64,000 bases of DNA from Bacteriovorax sp037444575 (lineage in GTDB: Bacteria; Bdellovibrionota; Bacteriovoracia; Bacteriovoracales; Bacteriovoracaceae): NCBI GenBank assembly GCA_037444575.1, contig JBBIME010000013.1:62001-126000 (forward strand), given 5' to 3'. The notes beneath the pieces were generated by a model. It had not been told where the DNA came from. It made no database searches and saw only the letters and a program-made list of their open reading frames with translations. Both the position numbers and the translations under genes were made by a program. Shown piece after piece: positions 1 to 8,682 of this stretch (positions are counted from its first letter, which is position 1; each line of letters starts with the position of its first letter).

Positions 1-290
1 TCAACTAAACTTCTTACTTCTCGATGAGAAGTAACATCAAAAGTAGAGAGGAAATCATTGGGATCACTGCAATCTAAATTCAATTCATGACATCGATAAT
101 TTTCTAAAAGTGTCGTCGCAGAAAAGCCATAACAAAGACCGATATCATCTTGGGCCTTTATAGGAGACATCGGTGTAACTTCGTACACTGATCCATTGTC
201 AGTGTAGTCTTGATCAACTGTCACATATGGATACGTTGCAAACGCATTTAAACTGAACAAAAGAATGGTCATAAAAATTGGGTATTTCAT
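1..290 (-). CDS. Papain-like (C1 family) cysteine peptidase, N-terminal part, cut by window edge
   Basis: An open frame runs from the ATG at 288-290 off the left edge with no stop, so about 96 residues are visible. A signal peptide (MKYPIFMTILLFSLNAFA) starts it. Near residue 50 it reads IKAQDDIGLCYGFSAT, which fits the C1 peptidase site around the catalytic Cys (Q...G.C..FSA). The His and Asn of the site would lie outside the window. The start codon overlaps the stop of the upstream DUF333 gene (ATGA), so the two are probably translationally coupled. Likely secreted or periplasmic. The family call rests on this one motif. Confidence 0.6.
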   Translation of the reverse strand, partial: MKYPIFMTILLFSLNAFATYPYVTVDQDYTDNGSVYEVTPMSPIKAQDDIGLCYGFSATTLLENYRCHELNLDCSDPNDFLSTFDVTSHREVRSLV

Positions 291-655
291 TTTTTGTACT
301 TCTTAAAAAAGTCCCAGGAATCCACAAAATATTTGTCTTCTAATAGGCAGTAGTCATATTCACTGTGTTTTTTATCTTCCAATATGATAGAAGATCCTAC
401 AGCGGAGTGGCAGAAATCAGAAGCCGGATTGCCGATAGTTTGATCTGTTCTTTTTTTTGGGAGTACTTTTTTTTCTTGTGAGAGTATTTTTAGACAATGG
501 TTTTTTTCGCGAAGGCATTCACTGTTTACGTGAACTCCTTGAAGTTCAGAGACATCAATTTTTTTAACTGTCTTTGAGTCTGTCCTAACGAGAAGCTCCA
601 AAGCGCTGAGCGATGAAGCGAAGGTAAGACAGATTGTTATTATGAGTATCTTCAT
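287..655 (-). CDS. Exported DUF333-type small protein
   Basis: 122 residues with a signal peptide (MKILIITICLTFASSLSA). The C-terminal half reads NPASDFCHSAVGSSI, then a Cys and a DSWDFFKKY ending. This is the DUF333 pattern (NPAs.yC..GG...., C.....EeW..yr) found in small exported proteins often labelled putative hemolysin. It overlaps the start of the downstream C1-type peptidase gene, so the two products may act together, for example as a protease and its propeptide or inhibitor. That pairing is inferred only from the gene order. Confidence 0.55.
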   Translation of the reverse strand: MKILIITICLTFASSLSALELLVRTDSKTVKKIDVSELQGVHVNSECLREKNHCLKILSQEKKVLPKKRTDQTIGNPASDFCHSAVGSSIILEDKKHSEYDYCLLEDKYFVDSWDFFKKYKK

Positions 656-710
656 AGAAGATTTCTCGGATTATTGTGAAAATTATTTACAGAGCAGAGT
701 TGTCGGGTAT

Positions 711-830
711 TTATTTTTTTGTCTTAACTCGTACGCGAACTCGGGATTTCTCAATATCAGTTTTTGTGACAAAAACCATTAACGTGACGGCCGATCCTAA
801 GGCGAGAACTGCTAAATCTAAAAAATTCAT
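711..830 (-). CDS. Small single-membrane-segment protein, 39 residues
   Basis: The frame begins at the ATG at 828-830 and ends at TAA 711-713. An AGAGG ribosome-binding site lies 7 bases upstream. The peptide has one hydrophobic helix (LDLAVLALGSAVTLMVFV) followed by a basic tail (KSRVRVRVKTKK). That gives an N-out/C-in membrane anchor with a charged cytoplasmic end. No function is recognised. The good ribosome-binding site and hydrophobic pattern are the only support. Confidence 0.4.
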   Translation of the reverse strand: MNFLDLAVLALGSAVTLMVFVTKTDIEKSRVRVRVKTKK

Positions 831-993
831 GTTTAAACCTCTTTTTTAAGTTCGCTATTTCTTATCGACCAATTTTAAACTTTCTTAACCGGCCCTTCAG
901 CTTTTTAAGGGGGGGAAAGTCTTACGTGTTTTCTTATGGCATTTCTCTCTATATCATTAGATTTATATTTATATATTTCTAACGGAGTAAAAG

Positions 994-2400
994 ATGGGAC
1001 TAGGGCATAGACAAAAGGCCTTGGAAATTAATTTAAACCCCAATATCTACGGCACATTTGCAGAAATTGGTGCTGGTCAGGAAGTCGCACGACATTTCTT
1101 TCGTGCTGGCGGAGCTGCTGGAACAATCGCTAAAAGTATTTCAGCTTATGATATGACAATGAGTGATGCTATCTACGGAAAAGAGGCCTCTGGCCGCTAT
1201 GTTTGTGAAGATAGACTTCAGAAAATGCTCGATACAGAATTTAATATTTTGATTGAAAGACTTACTGAAACTCGTCATAAAGAGACATTGTTTTTTGCTT
1301 TCGCTGACACCGTAGCTGCCAAATCTTATAAGGGAACTGGCGAGCATCACGGCTGGATTGGAATTAAATTTCAACACAAACCAAAAGCAAAGCCTTCTCA
1401 AGTAATCATTCACATAAGCATGCTTGATGCTGAAAATATTCAACAGCAAGAGGCCATTGGACTTCTTGGAGTGAATTTAGTCTATGCTGTGTACCACGAT
1501 ATCTCTGATCGTGAGAGCTTTGTTATGGGATTAATGGATGGACTTACAAGCTCAAGAGTAAAAATTGATATGATCCGCGTTTCTGGTGAAGCGTTTAAAG
1601 GTGTTGATTCAAGACTTCTGTGTCTTGAATTAGTAAAAATGAAATTATGCGAAGCCGTTATTTTTGATGTCGATGGAGAAGTCTTACAGGCCTCAGATGT
1701 TCTTTACAAAAAAAATGTTTTAGTTGTTCGTGGGGGATATCGTCCGCCGACAAATTTAAGTCTTGATATGTTAGAGTGTGGTCTTAGAAAATTTAAGGCT
1801 TCGCTCGATCCAAATGAAAGGGAAAACATCATTGTTATTCCCGAAATAAGTATGTCGCAACTTTTGGATCGAGGAGAGGTTGATAATGAGGATTTCCTGG
1901 CCAGAGTTGATCTTTTGTCGGCCCTGGGACAAAGAGTGCTTATTTCCAATTCAGACTCCTACAGCGATCTAAACATTTTCTTTACAAAATACGCTAAGAA
2001 AAATATCGCCTTTGTTATGGCCTCTTACAATTTTGAAGAGATTTTAAACCAATCCAACTATGAACAGAAAAGGTTTGGCCTTATTGGATCCCTAGGGACT
2101 CTTTTCGAACCGAGAACAAAGTTATATATATATCCTGCCTGCGATGATGAGACTCAAGAGATTAAAACGATTGAGTCCATGAATGTGGCGGACAATCTTT
2201 CATTTTTATTGTTGTATCTCTTAGAAAATGGCCACATCGAAAACATTACTGATTACAATCCTGAAGTAATTTCGATTTGGTCTAGAAAAGTATTAAAGAT
2301 GATTCAAGATGGAAGTGAGGGATGGGAGAAATTTGTCCCTTTATCAGTTGCTAAGACAGTTAAGAAAAAATGTTTATTTGGAGCAAAGTGCGATTTATGA
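994..2400 (+). CDS. Conserved hypothetical protein (GAAGTIAKS family)
   Basis: 468 residues, no signal peptide. The start is an ATG 9 bases after a GGAG ribosome-binding site. The N-terminal stretch (RQKALEINLNPNIYGTFAEI, then GAGQEVARHFFRAGGAAGTI) is very like a family of about 470 residues found in many bacteria. As I remember, databases give it inconsistent names, including nicotinate-nucleotide adenylyltransferase and TonB receptor, and none looks experimentally grounded. It has no nucleotide-binding loop that I recognise. Its stop overlaps the start of the S1/P1 nuclease gene (ATGA). Confidence 0.7.
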   Translation: MGLGHRQKALEINLNPNIYGTFAEIGAGQEVARHFFRAGGAAGTIAKSISAYDMTMSDAIYGKEASGRYVCEDRLQKMLDTEFNILIERLTETRHKETLFFAFADTVAAKSYKGTGEHHGWIGIKFQHKPKAKPSQVIIHISMLDAENIQQQEAIGLLGVNLVYAVYHDISDRESFVMGLMDGLTSSRVKIDMIRVSGEAFKGVDSRLLCLELVKMKLCEAVIFDVDGEVLQASDVLYKKNVLVVRGGYRPPTNLSLDMLECGLRKFKASLDPNERENIIVIPEISMSQLLDRGEVDNEDFLARVDLLSALGQRVLISNSDSYSDLNIFFTKYAKKNIAFVMASYNFEEILNQSNYEQKRFGLIGSLGTLFEPRTKLYIYPACDDETQEIKTIESMNVADNLSFLLLYLLENGHIENITDYNPEVISIWSRKVLKMIQDGSEGWEKFVPLSVAKTVKKKCLFGAKCDL

Positions 2401-3224
2401 AAAAATTATTATTATGTTCTCTTTTAGTTATCGCTTATACGCCTAATGCTTTTTCTTGGGGAAGAACAGGGCATAGAATTGTCGGTGAACTAGCTCAAAG
2501 AAATTTAGATAAAAAAACATTGAAGGCCATTCATGAACTTGCAGGCGATGATGATTTATCCCGCCTTTCTACCTGGCCAGATGAAATTAGATCAGATCCA
2601 AAAATGGGCTACACTACGCCTTGGCACTATGTGAGTATCCCAACTGGAAAAACTTATTTTGATCTGAAAAGAAATAAGGATGGGGATGTTATTGAATCTC
2701 TTTATCGCTTTGAAGATATTCTTCGCGATCCAAAAGAAACTAAAGAACATAAATTGGATGCTCTTAGATTTATTGTTCACATGACTGGCGATGTTCACCA
2801 ACCTCTTCATGTGGGGTTAGCAGAAGACAGAGGTGGAAATTCTATTCGAGTAAAATGGTTTAAAACAGAAACTAATCTTCATACAATCTGGGATGAAGAA
2901 TTAATTGATTTTGAAAAACTTTCTTTTACTGAGTATGCAAATTATTTAGGACATTATTCAGATGATGAGAAGAAAGATTGGGAAAAAGGATCATTCTATA
3001 ACTGGGCACAAGAGTCACAAGACTTACGTCCCAAAGTTTATGACTTTAATAAAGAAACACCAAATCTTAGTTATGAATATAATTATAAAGTAAAACCAGT
3101 TATAGAACTTCGTCTTAAACAAGCAGGATTGAGACTTGCTTATGTTCTTAATAAAATTTTTAATCAAGAAAAAATCACAAAAGACGAAATAGAACTTAGA
3201 AAAAAAATTAAGGAAAACATCTAA
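2397..3224 (+). CDS. S1/P1-family zinc-dependent nuclease, exported
   Basis: Secreted nuclease of the S1/P1 family, which cleaves single-stranded RNA and DNA using three zinc ions. The frame extends upstream to 2370, but the ATG at 2397 overlaps the previous stop and gives a clean signal peptide ending AFS. The mature protein then begins with Trp (WGRTGHR), whose amino end is a zinc ligand in this family. Other family ligands are visible: TWPDEI, PWHYVSI, HMTGDVHQPLH, DRGGNS and HTIWDEELI. At 275 residues it is the usual length. In a predator or scavenger it would degrade released nucleic acid; that role is inference. Confidence 0.92.
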   Translation: MKKLLLCSLLVIAYTPNAFSWGRTGHRIVGELAQRNLDKKTLKAIHELAGDDDLSRLSTWPDEIRSDPKMGYTTPWHYVSIPTGKTYFDLKRNKDGDVIESLYRFEDILRDPKETKEHKLDALRFIVHMTGDVHQPLHVGLAEDRGGNSIRVKWFKTETNLHTIWDEELIDFEKLSFTEYANYLGHYSDDEKKDWEKGSFYNWAQESQDLRPKVYDFNKETPNLSYEYNYKVKPVIELRLKQAGLRLAYVLNKIFNQEKITKDEIELRKKIKENI

Positions 3225-3241
3225 GATTTAAAAACGTTTTT

Positions 3242-3661
3242 ATGAATACTGCTAAGAAAATTCAAGTCCAAAGAGATGCTCTGATTATTGATGATGACAT
3301 AAATGTCTGCGAAATTTTGAAAGAGTATTGTATTAATATGGGCTGCTTTAAAAATATTGTTCTCGCCCACGATGGAGTGACAGCAACTCAGAAATTGGCG
3401 AATCAAAAATTTTCAACGATTTTCTTGGATATTAATATGCCTAAGAAAACCGGTGTGGATCTTCTCCATGAATTTCATAAAGGTGCATTAAATCAAAAAG
3501 AGAGCATCATCATTGTTTCAGGAATTCTTGAAAAAGAGCTTCTCGCTGATATCGTGGGGCTTGGGGTTAAAACTTTTTTAGTCAAACCTTTTGACGAACC
3601 CACTTTCCAGGTGAGAGTTCTTAAGCTCTTGAGTATTCAAGCACCAGTTTCTAAGCCTTAA
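3242..3661 (+). CDS. Single-domain response regulator (CheY-like receiver)
   Basis: 139 residues containing only a receiver domain. It shows the acidic pocket (ALIIDDDINVCEIL), the phospho-acceptor Asp in TIFLDINMPKKTGVDLL, the Ser switch residue (IIIVSGI) and the Lys in FLVKPFDE. There is no output domain, so it should act by phosphorylation-dependent protein binding. No histidine kinase is encoded nearby. It follows the nuclease gene by 17 bases and could be cotranscribed with it. Confidence 0.9.
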   Translation: MNTAKKIQVQRDALIIDDDINVCEILKEYCINMGCFKNIVLAHDGVTATQKLANQKFSTIFLDINMPKKTGVDLLHEFHKGALNQKESIIIVSGILEKELLADIVGLGVKTFLVKPFDEPTFQVRVLKLLSIQAPVSKP

Positions 3662-3662
3662 T

Positions 3663-3690
3663 CTTGACATAATTAAATCAGACACCATCT
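3663..3690 (+). promoter_or_regulatory. Candidate heat-shock (sigma-32-like) promoter for the ClpB-like gene
   Basis: CTTGACA at 3663-3669 and ACCATCT at 3684-3690 are separated by 14 bases. This is close to the sigma-32 consensus CTTGAAA, 13-17 bases, CCCATnT. It lies 47 bases upstream of the start of a ClpB-like chaperone, a typical heat-shock gene. The first box also resembles a sigma-70 -35 hexamer, so the assignment is tentative. Confidence 0.4.
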
Positions 3691-3736
3691 TCTCTAATAG
3701 AAAATGATTAATGCATTTTTCTAAGGAGATGGATAT

Positions 3737-6109
3737 ATGAATAAATTCGACTCAATCACGGAAGGATCTATCGCAATCGCCCAAGGCGAGGCATTAAAGC
3801 GCAAGCACACAGAAATTTTTCCAGAGCACTTAATTTATGGGCTCATCAATAACCCGCAAACTTTTTCGTCACGTGCTCTAAAAAAATATTCAAAGGATTT
3901 GGATAAATTGCTGGATGTGATTCCTTCAGTCAAAACGAAAATTGAAATGGATCAGCTAAGGGCCTCCTCAAAGTTATCTGAGTGGTTAACTTATGCTTCT
4001 TCGAATGCCATTCAAACAGGCCGATCTGAAATTTCGGAAAAAGATCTACTGAAGTATATGGCCCAGATCGTTCCCCAATTTAAAATTGATTACAATTCGC
4101 TCTCAACTGAGTCTTCAGATGAGGCAATAGAGAAGCCAGCATTTTTAACAAACTTAAATGAGCTCGCAGAAAGCGGAAAGCTTGATCCTGTTATCGGGCG
4201 CTCTAAAGAAATTCGCGCTGTGATGGAAATTTTAGGACGCCGAGGAAAAAACAATCCAGTCTTGGTTGGACCTGCCGGTGTTGGTAAAACGGCGATCGTT
4301 GAAGGTCTTGCTGATGCCATTGTTAAAGGAAAGGTTCCTGATGTTCTTGAAGGAAAAACGGTTTACTCACTTGATCTTGGATCCCTCATGGCCGGTACAA
4401 AATATCGTGGTGAATTCGAAGAGAGACTTCAAGGACTTTTAAAATTTATAAAGGCCCAAAATGGGCAATCAATTCTTTTTATAGACGAGCTTCACCAACT
4501 AGTTGGAGCAGGACGAACTGATGGGGCAATGGATGCTGCCAACTTATTAAAGCCAGCTCTTGCTCGCGGTGAGCTTCACTGTATTGGAGCTACAACTCCA
4601 GAAGAGTATCAAAAATATATCTTGAATGATTCAGCTCTTGATAGACGTTTTAGATCTGTTCCTGTGGATGAACCATCTAAGGAAGATTCAATTGAAATAT
4701 TAATGGGAATTCGTGAAAAAATGGAGATCCACCATGGAATTAAAATATCTGATGATGCTATCTACAATGCTGTCTTTTTGTCTGCTCAGTATATCACTGA
4801 TAAAAACTTACCAGACAAAGCGATTGACCTTATCGATGAAGCCTCATCGGCGCTGAAATTATCTGCTGAAGCAATGCCAGCATCACTGGCCAATCTTGAA
4901 GCAGAAATTAGAACTAAAAAAATCTATTCTAAGTCTCAAGCAAAAAATGCAGACATAGAAAAAGAAATTAAAGAACTTGAAGAAGAGTTTAAAGTCGGAA
5001 AAGAAAAATGGGAAAAAGATGTTTTAAGTTTAAAACAGGTAACTGAAACTAAACATCAACTTGAACGTGCTAAATTTGAACTTGAACAAGAAGAGAGAAA
5101 CCAAAATTACGAAGCAGCTTCTAAGCTTAAGTATTCTGTTATTCCTGATCTTGAACACAAGCTTGAATCGGCCCAATACAACTGGGTATTATCAACTAAG
5201 GATATCGCAAGCGTTATTTCACGCCAAAAAGGAATCCCGGTTGAAAAGATTTTAAAGACTAAGCAGGAAAACATTTTAGGATTAGAAGACTTCTTAAAAA
5301 GCAGAGTGTTTGGGCAAGATCAGGCACTTCATGAAGTATCGGAAGTGTTAGTGACAGCTCATGCTGGACTTTCGGACCCAACAAGACCTCTAGGATCATT
5401 TTTACTCCGCGGACCTTCTGGAGTTGGGAAAACAGAAACAGCAAAAGCTCTATCGGAATTTTTATTTGGAACACAGGACAATCTTATTCGGTTTGACCTC
5501 TCTGAATTTTCTGAGAAGCACTCTGTTGCTAAATTAATTGGTGCTCCTGCTGGTTATGTTGGATACGAAGAGGGTGGCGTGCTTACAGAGGCCATCAGGA
5601 GAAAACCATACTCAGTCATCCTTTTTGATGAGGTCGAGAAAGCTCACCGCGATTTCTCAGACATTTTGCTTCAGATTCTAGATGATGGACGATTGACTGA
5701 TAATAAAGGACGTACGATTGATTTTAAAAATACTATTATCATGATTACGACTAACTCACAAAATCTTGAAGCAGACTTTAAACCAGAAGTGCTAGGAAGA
5801 CTTGACGGTATTTTAACTTACAAATCGCTTGATCAATCAATCATGAAAAACTTGATAGATAAACAAGTGCAGATGTTAAACCTAAGACTTGAGAGCAAAC
5901 ACCTTCATATTGATTTGGATGAAGAAGTTTATAACGAAATTGCTAAACGCGGATATGATCCTCGTTTTGGAGCTAGACCTCTTCAGTCAGTCTTTGGTCA
6001 GATCATTACTCGTCCGCTTTCTAGAAAAATTCTCGCAGGAGAGTTGCAGGAAGGTGAACTTCACGCTCACTGGACTCCAGATCAAACCGATCATGTTATG
6101 TTCCAGTAA
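3737..6109 (+). CDS. ClpB-like AAA+ disaggregase (Hsp100)
   Basis: 790 residues with two AAA+ modules. An N-terminal Clp repeat domain (about 1-140) precedes NBD1, which has Walker A GPAGVGKT near 178 and Walker B ILFIDELH near 245. A coiled-coil middle domain of ClpB type spans about 375-490 and contains the ClpB-like run LERAKFELEQEE. NBD2 has Walker A GPSGVGKT near 559 and Walker B VILFDEVEKA near 626. The middle domain argues for ClpB rather than ClpA. It is shorter than usual ClpB (about 860 residues). The segment before the NBD2 arginine (FKPEVLGRLDG) is contracted and the usual Asn of FRPExxNR is Gly. No ClpP-binding loop is seen. It should unfold aggregated proteins with DnaK. AAGGAG precedes the start. 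Confidence 0.85.
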   Translation: MNKFDSITEGSIAIAQGEALKRKHTEIFPEHLIYGLINNPQTFSSRALKKYSKDLDKLLDVIPSVKTKIEMDQLRASSKLSEWLTYASSNAIQTGRSEISEKDLLKYMAQIVPQFKIDYNSLSTESSDEAIEKPAFLTNLNELAESGKLDPVIGRSKEIRAVMEILGRRGKNNPVLVGPAGVGKTAIVEGLADAIVKGKVPDVLEGKTVYSLDLGSLMAGTKYRGEFEERLQGLLKFIKAQNGQSILFIDELHQLVGAGRTDGAMDAANLLKPALARGELHCIGATTPEEYQKYILNDSALDRRFRSVPVDEPSKEDSIEILMGIREKMEIHHGIKISDDAIYNAVFLSAQYITDKNLPDKAIDLIDEASSALKLSAEAMPASLANLEAEIRTKKIYSKSQAKNADIEKEIKELEEEFKVGKEKWEKDVLSLKQVTETKHQLERAKFELEQEERNQNYEAASKLKYSVIPDLEHKLESAQYNWVLSTKDIASVISRQKGIPVEKILKTKQENILGLEDFLKSRVFGQDQALHEVSEVLVTAHAGLSDPTRPLGSFLLRGPSGVGKTETAKALSEFLFGTQDNLIRFDLSEFSEKHSVAKLIGAPAGYVGYEEGGVLTEAIRRKPYSVILFDEVEKAHRDFSDILLQILDDGRLTDNKGRTIDFKNTIIMITTNSQNLEADFKPEVLGRLDGILTYKSLDQSIMKNLIDKQVQMLNLRLESKHLHIDLDEEVYNEIAKRGYDPRFGARPLQSVFGQIITRPLSRKILAGELQEGELHAHWTPDQTDHVMFQ

Positions 6110-6121
6110 AAATGTCCCATC

Positions 6122-6148
6122 GAAGGAGTGGCTTGTAGTCACTCCTTC
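6122..6148 (+). terminator. Possible terminator after the ClpB-like gene
   Basis: A perfect 9-bp inverted repeat, GAAGGAGTG at 6122-6130 and CACTCCTTC at 6140-6148, lies 12 bases after the stop. Only a short T-rich tail follows (TTATGTT), so termination may be weak. Confidence 0.5.
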
Positions 6149-6195
6149 TTATGTTAAACTAATCACATATTGTTTTATCTAAGGATGGATAGTTT

Positions 6196-6543
6196 ATGGC
6201 CGAGACAGTTCGATTGATGCCCAATGAATACCTGATGAGAGAAGGTGAAGAGAGCACTGAGATGTATTATGTACAAAGTGGAACTCTCGCTGTCTTTAAG
6301 AGAAAAGGGGATCAGGAGCATCAAATTGGCTCAATCATTGCCGGTGAACTTGTAGGTGAAATGTCTTTTTTAGATAAGCTGCCACGTTCAGCTTCAGTTA
6401 AAGCGATGTCAGAGTCCGTTCTCGTGATTATTCCTCATGAAAAACTTGAGCAAACTCTTAATACGATGCCGAAATGGTTTACTGCTCTTTTAAATACACT
6501 CACTGACCGTCTAAGAAAGGCCAATGCCCGTATTAGAATTTAG
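6196..6543 (+). CDS. Stand-alone cyclic-nucleotide-binding (CAP_ED) domain protein
   Basis: 115 residues forming one CRP-type beta-roll with no DNA-binding domain. Diagnostic pieces are LMREGEESTEMYYVQSGTL, then IIAGELVGEMSFLDKLPRSA, which fits the phosphate-binding cassette (GE.s...PR.A). It should bind cAMP, c-di-GMP or a related ligand, or be a degenerate sensor. Its 3' end overlaps the convergent leucine-rich-repeat gene by 11 bases. The target is unknown. Confidence 0.85.
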   Translation: MAETVRLMPNEYLMREGEESTEMYYVQSGTLAVFKRKGDQEHQIGSIIAGELVGEMSFLDKLPRSASVKAMSESVLVIIPHEKLEQTLNTMPKWFTALLNTLTDRLRKANARIRI

Positions 6544-7123
6544 TGCTTGTTAGATCAATTCCCAATTCTCTTTCAATTCTAGCTCTTTCTTCTGCAGGAA
6601 ATGGATTTTTATCCAGCGATAGATGAACAAGATTTTGCATATCTTTCATTGAAAGAGGAACGGTCTTTAATTTATTTGAATCGAAATTGACTCTTTGAAG
6701 ATTTTTAAGTGCCGTAAAGCTTGATGGAATTTCTGTTAAAAGATTGCTGTTTAAATCCAGCGTTCTTACTTCAGGCAAAAAAGCGATAAGTTTATCAATG
6801 GAAGTGATGTAATTTCGACCTAGGATAAGAGTCGTAATTTTTGTTTTCTTAGATAGCTCTGGAATCTTGCTGATACGATTATTTTTTAAATTTAAATAGG
6901 TGAGTTTTGGCAGTTCAAAAACTTCTTTGGGAATACAAGAAATTTTTGTCGACACTAAAGTCAGGCGTCTAAGATTTTTTAAAATGCTGATGTCTTCGTG
7001 AAAATAAGTAAAATTTCCACCGATGATTTCTAGATCGGTAATGTCCCACATATTCAATACTTCTATGGGAAATTGCTCTTGGTCATTATCAATTTTGAGA
7101 ACGACTCTCTTTTCAAACCACAT
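6533..7123 (-). CDS. Leucine-rich repeat protein
   Basis: 196 residues, no signal peptide. From about residue 45 it carries consecutive repeats of the type LxxLxxLxLxxNxLxxIPxx (for example LPKLTYLNLKNNRISKIP and LKNLQRVNFDSNKLKTVP). There are about six repeats, making a small curved solenoid for protein binding. It is probably cytoplasmic. It lies 3 bases downstream of panD and probably belongs to the pgsA-serB-panD operon. The ligand is not predictable. Confidence 0.85.
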   Translation of the reverse strand: MWFEKRVVLKIDNDQEQFPIEVLNMWDITDLEIIGGNFTYFHEDISILKNLRRLTLVSTKISCIPKEVFELPKLTYLNLKNNRISKIPELSKKTKITTLILGRNYITSIDKLIAFLPEVRTLDLNSNLLTEIPSSFTALKNLQRVNFDSNKLKTVPLSMKDMQNLVHLSLDKNPFPAEERARIERELGIDLTSTKF

Positions 7124-7126
7124 TAA

Positions 7127-7471
7127 TTATAAATCCTGAACATATTTATTATGCGAGTCCACCAGAATACACTTCGGCTTAATTTGTCTATCTGATAAAG
7201 CGTAACTGAAAATGATAACTTCATCACCTTTTTTTATTAGGTGGGCAGCAGCACCATTCATGCAAATCATTCCAGACCCTCGCGCTCCGGCGATAACATA
7301 GGTTTCAAGTCTGTGTCCGCTTGTATTGCTGACAACTGTCACTTTTTGTCCTGGCCATAGATCAATGCGATCAAGAAGGTCTTGATCGATTGTGATACTC
7401 CCAATGTAAGCGATATCAGCTTCTGTGATAGTCGCTTTATGAATTTTACTTTGTAGAAGTTCTCTTAACAT
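7127..7471 (-). CDS. panD: Aspartate 1-decarboxylase
   Basis: Makes beta-alanine from aspartate for pantothenate and coenzyme A. The protein has the autocleavage site in YIGSITID; cleavage before the Ser generates the pyruvoyl cofactor. It also has typical SKIHKATIT and GARGSGMICMNGAAAH segments. The frame extends to a TTG at 7477, but AGGA lies 7 bases before the ATG at 7471, so that start was chosen (114 residues). It sits between serB and the leucine-rich-repeat gene in one minus-strand run. No other pan genes are visible. Confidence 0.95.
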   Translation of the reverse strand: MLRELLQSKIHKATITEADIAYIGSITIDQDLLDRIDLWPGQKVTVVSNTSGHRLETYVIAGARGSGMICMNGAAAHLIKKGDEVIIFSYALSDRQIKPKCILVDSHNKYVQDL

Positions 7472-7485
7472 ACTCAAATCCTAAA

Positions 7486-8682
7486 TTAATTCGTCGGCCC
7501 AGGAATACCCAAAAAGTAGAGAATCGAAGTCATTGGGCCATGACTTAAATGTTGTTGTGCCTGCTTCCTCACAACATCCTTAGCGTGGAACGCAATTCCA
7601 AGTCCTGCAGTGGCAAGCATCGGAAGATCATTAGCGCCATCGCCAATAGCGACAACTTGCTCAAGAGAAATATTTTCTTGTTGAGCAATCAACTTAACTA
7701 ATATTGCTTTTTGGTTGGCATTTACAATTGTTCCAGTCACATGTCCTGTCAGTTTGCCATCTTCAATTTGAAGCTCGTTGGAAAATGAATAATCAAGTCC
7801 CAATCTTATCTTTAAAGCATCCGCAAAGAAATTAAATCCCCCTGAGATGAGGGCGACTTTATAGCCGAGTGATTTAATTGTTTTGATAAAGTCTTCTACG
7901 CCTGGAGTAAGGGGAAGTTTTTCTAGAACTTCTTGCATGCGTGAAGTTTCTAAACCTTTTAGTTTAGCGACTCGTTGTTTTAATGATTCATCAAAATCAA
8001 TTTCGCCATTCATCGCTCTGTGAGTTATTTTTCTGACTTCATCACCAGCGCCGCACAGATCAGCGAGTTCATCGATAACCTCTGTTTGAATCAGCGTCGA
8101 GTCCATATCAAAAACAATAAGACGTTTATTTCTTCTGAAGACATTGTCCTTTAAGAACGCCACATCAATTTGGTGTTTCGTTGATACTTTCATCAAATCT
8201 TCTTTTAATTTTTTTGTGTCGAGACTTTTTGGAATGGAAGTCGTGACCTCCATTGATGAAAATTCACGCGGTGAAACTTTATCAATGCGCTCAATATTTA
8301 TTTTGTAGGTCGCAAGCGTTTGAGAGAGATCGGCCACGAAACTAGCGGTTACTTTTGTTGGAGAAACACAGGTAACAATAAATTTATCGCCTTCTGTTTC
8401 TGGAGTTGTGATAATTTCTTCAACAACTTTATAACTTAAAGTAAGGCCCATGAGGTTTGCTTCAAATAGTAGATCTTTTAAAACATTACCATTTGAATTT
8501 TTCTCAACGGAATTCAACCCTAAAACGAAGCTTAGAGAAAGTAGCCCGTGAGTAACAGCTTGTCCCATATCTAGAACTTCTACAGAGTAGGAGCTTATAA
8601 TTTTCATTAAGCGCGCTGTGATCCCTGGACAGTCTGGCCCAGAGACAGTAACGAGAATGATTTTTCCACTTAAGCTATTCAC
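7486..8682 (-). CDS. serB: Phosphoserine phosphatase with N-terminal ACT domains
   Basis: Last step of serine synthesis: phosphoserine to serine. Residues 1-180 hold two ACT-like regulatory modules (VTVSGPDCPGITARL; then IVTCVSPTKV). Residues 185-398 are a HAD phosphatase with the DMDSTLIQTEVIDELA nucleophile motif near residue 190, ISGG, and the GDGANDLPML metal-binding motif. The GTG start lies inside the last codons of pgsA and is preceded by AAGGA. Translational coupling to pgsA is likely. Serine feedback through the ACT modules is a family expectation, not shown here. Confidence 0.95.
   Translation of the reverse strand: MNSLSGKIILVTVSGPDCPGITARLMKIISSYSVEVLDMGQAVTHGLLSLSFVLGLNSVEKNSNGNVLKDLLFEANLMGLTLSYKVVEEIITTPETEGDKFIVTCVSPTKVTASFVADLSQTLATYKINIERIDKVSPREFSSMEVTTSIPKSLDTKKLKEDLMKVSTKHQIDVAFLKDNVFRRNKRLIVFDMDSTLIQTEVIDELADLCGAGDEVRKITHRAMNGEIDFDESLKQRVAKLKGLETSRMQEVLEKLPLTPGVEDFIKTIKSLGYKVALISGGFNFFADALKIRLGLDYSFSNELQIEDGKLTGHVTGTIVNANQKAILVKLIAQQENISLEQVVAIGDGANDLPMLATAGLGIAFHAKDVVRKQAQQHLSHGPMTSILYFLGIPGPTN

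Noticed and set aside
1141..1449. Minus-strand frame inside the conserved hypothetical gene at 994-2400
   Set aside because: A shadow frame with no ribosome-binding site and unusual composition; the sense gene is strongly conserved in pattern.
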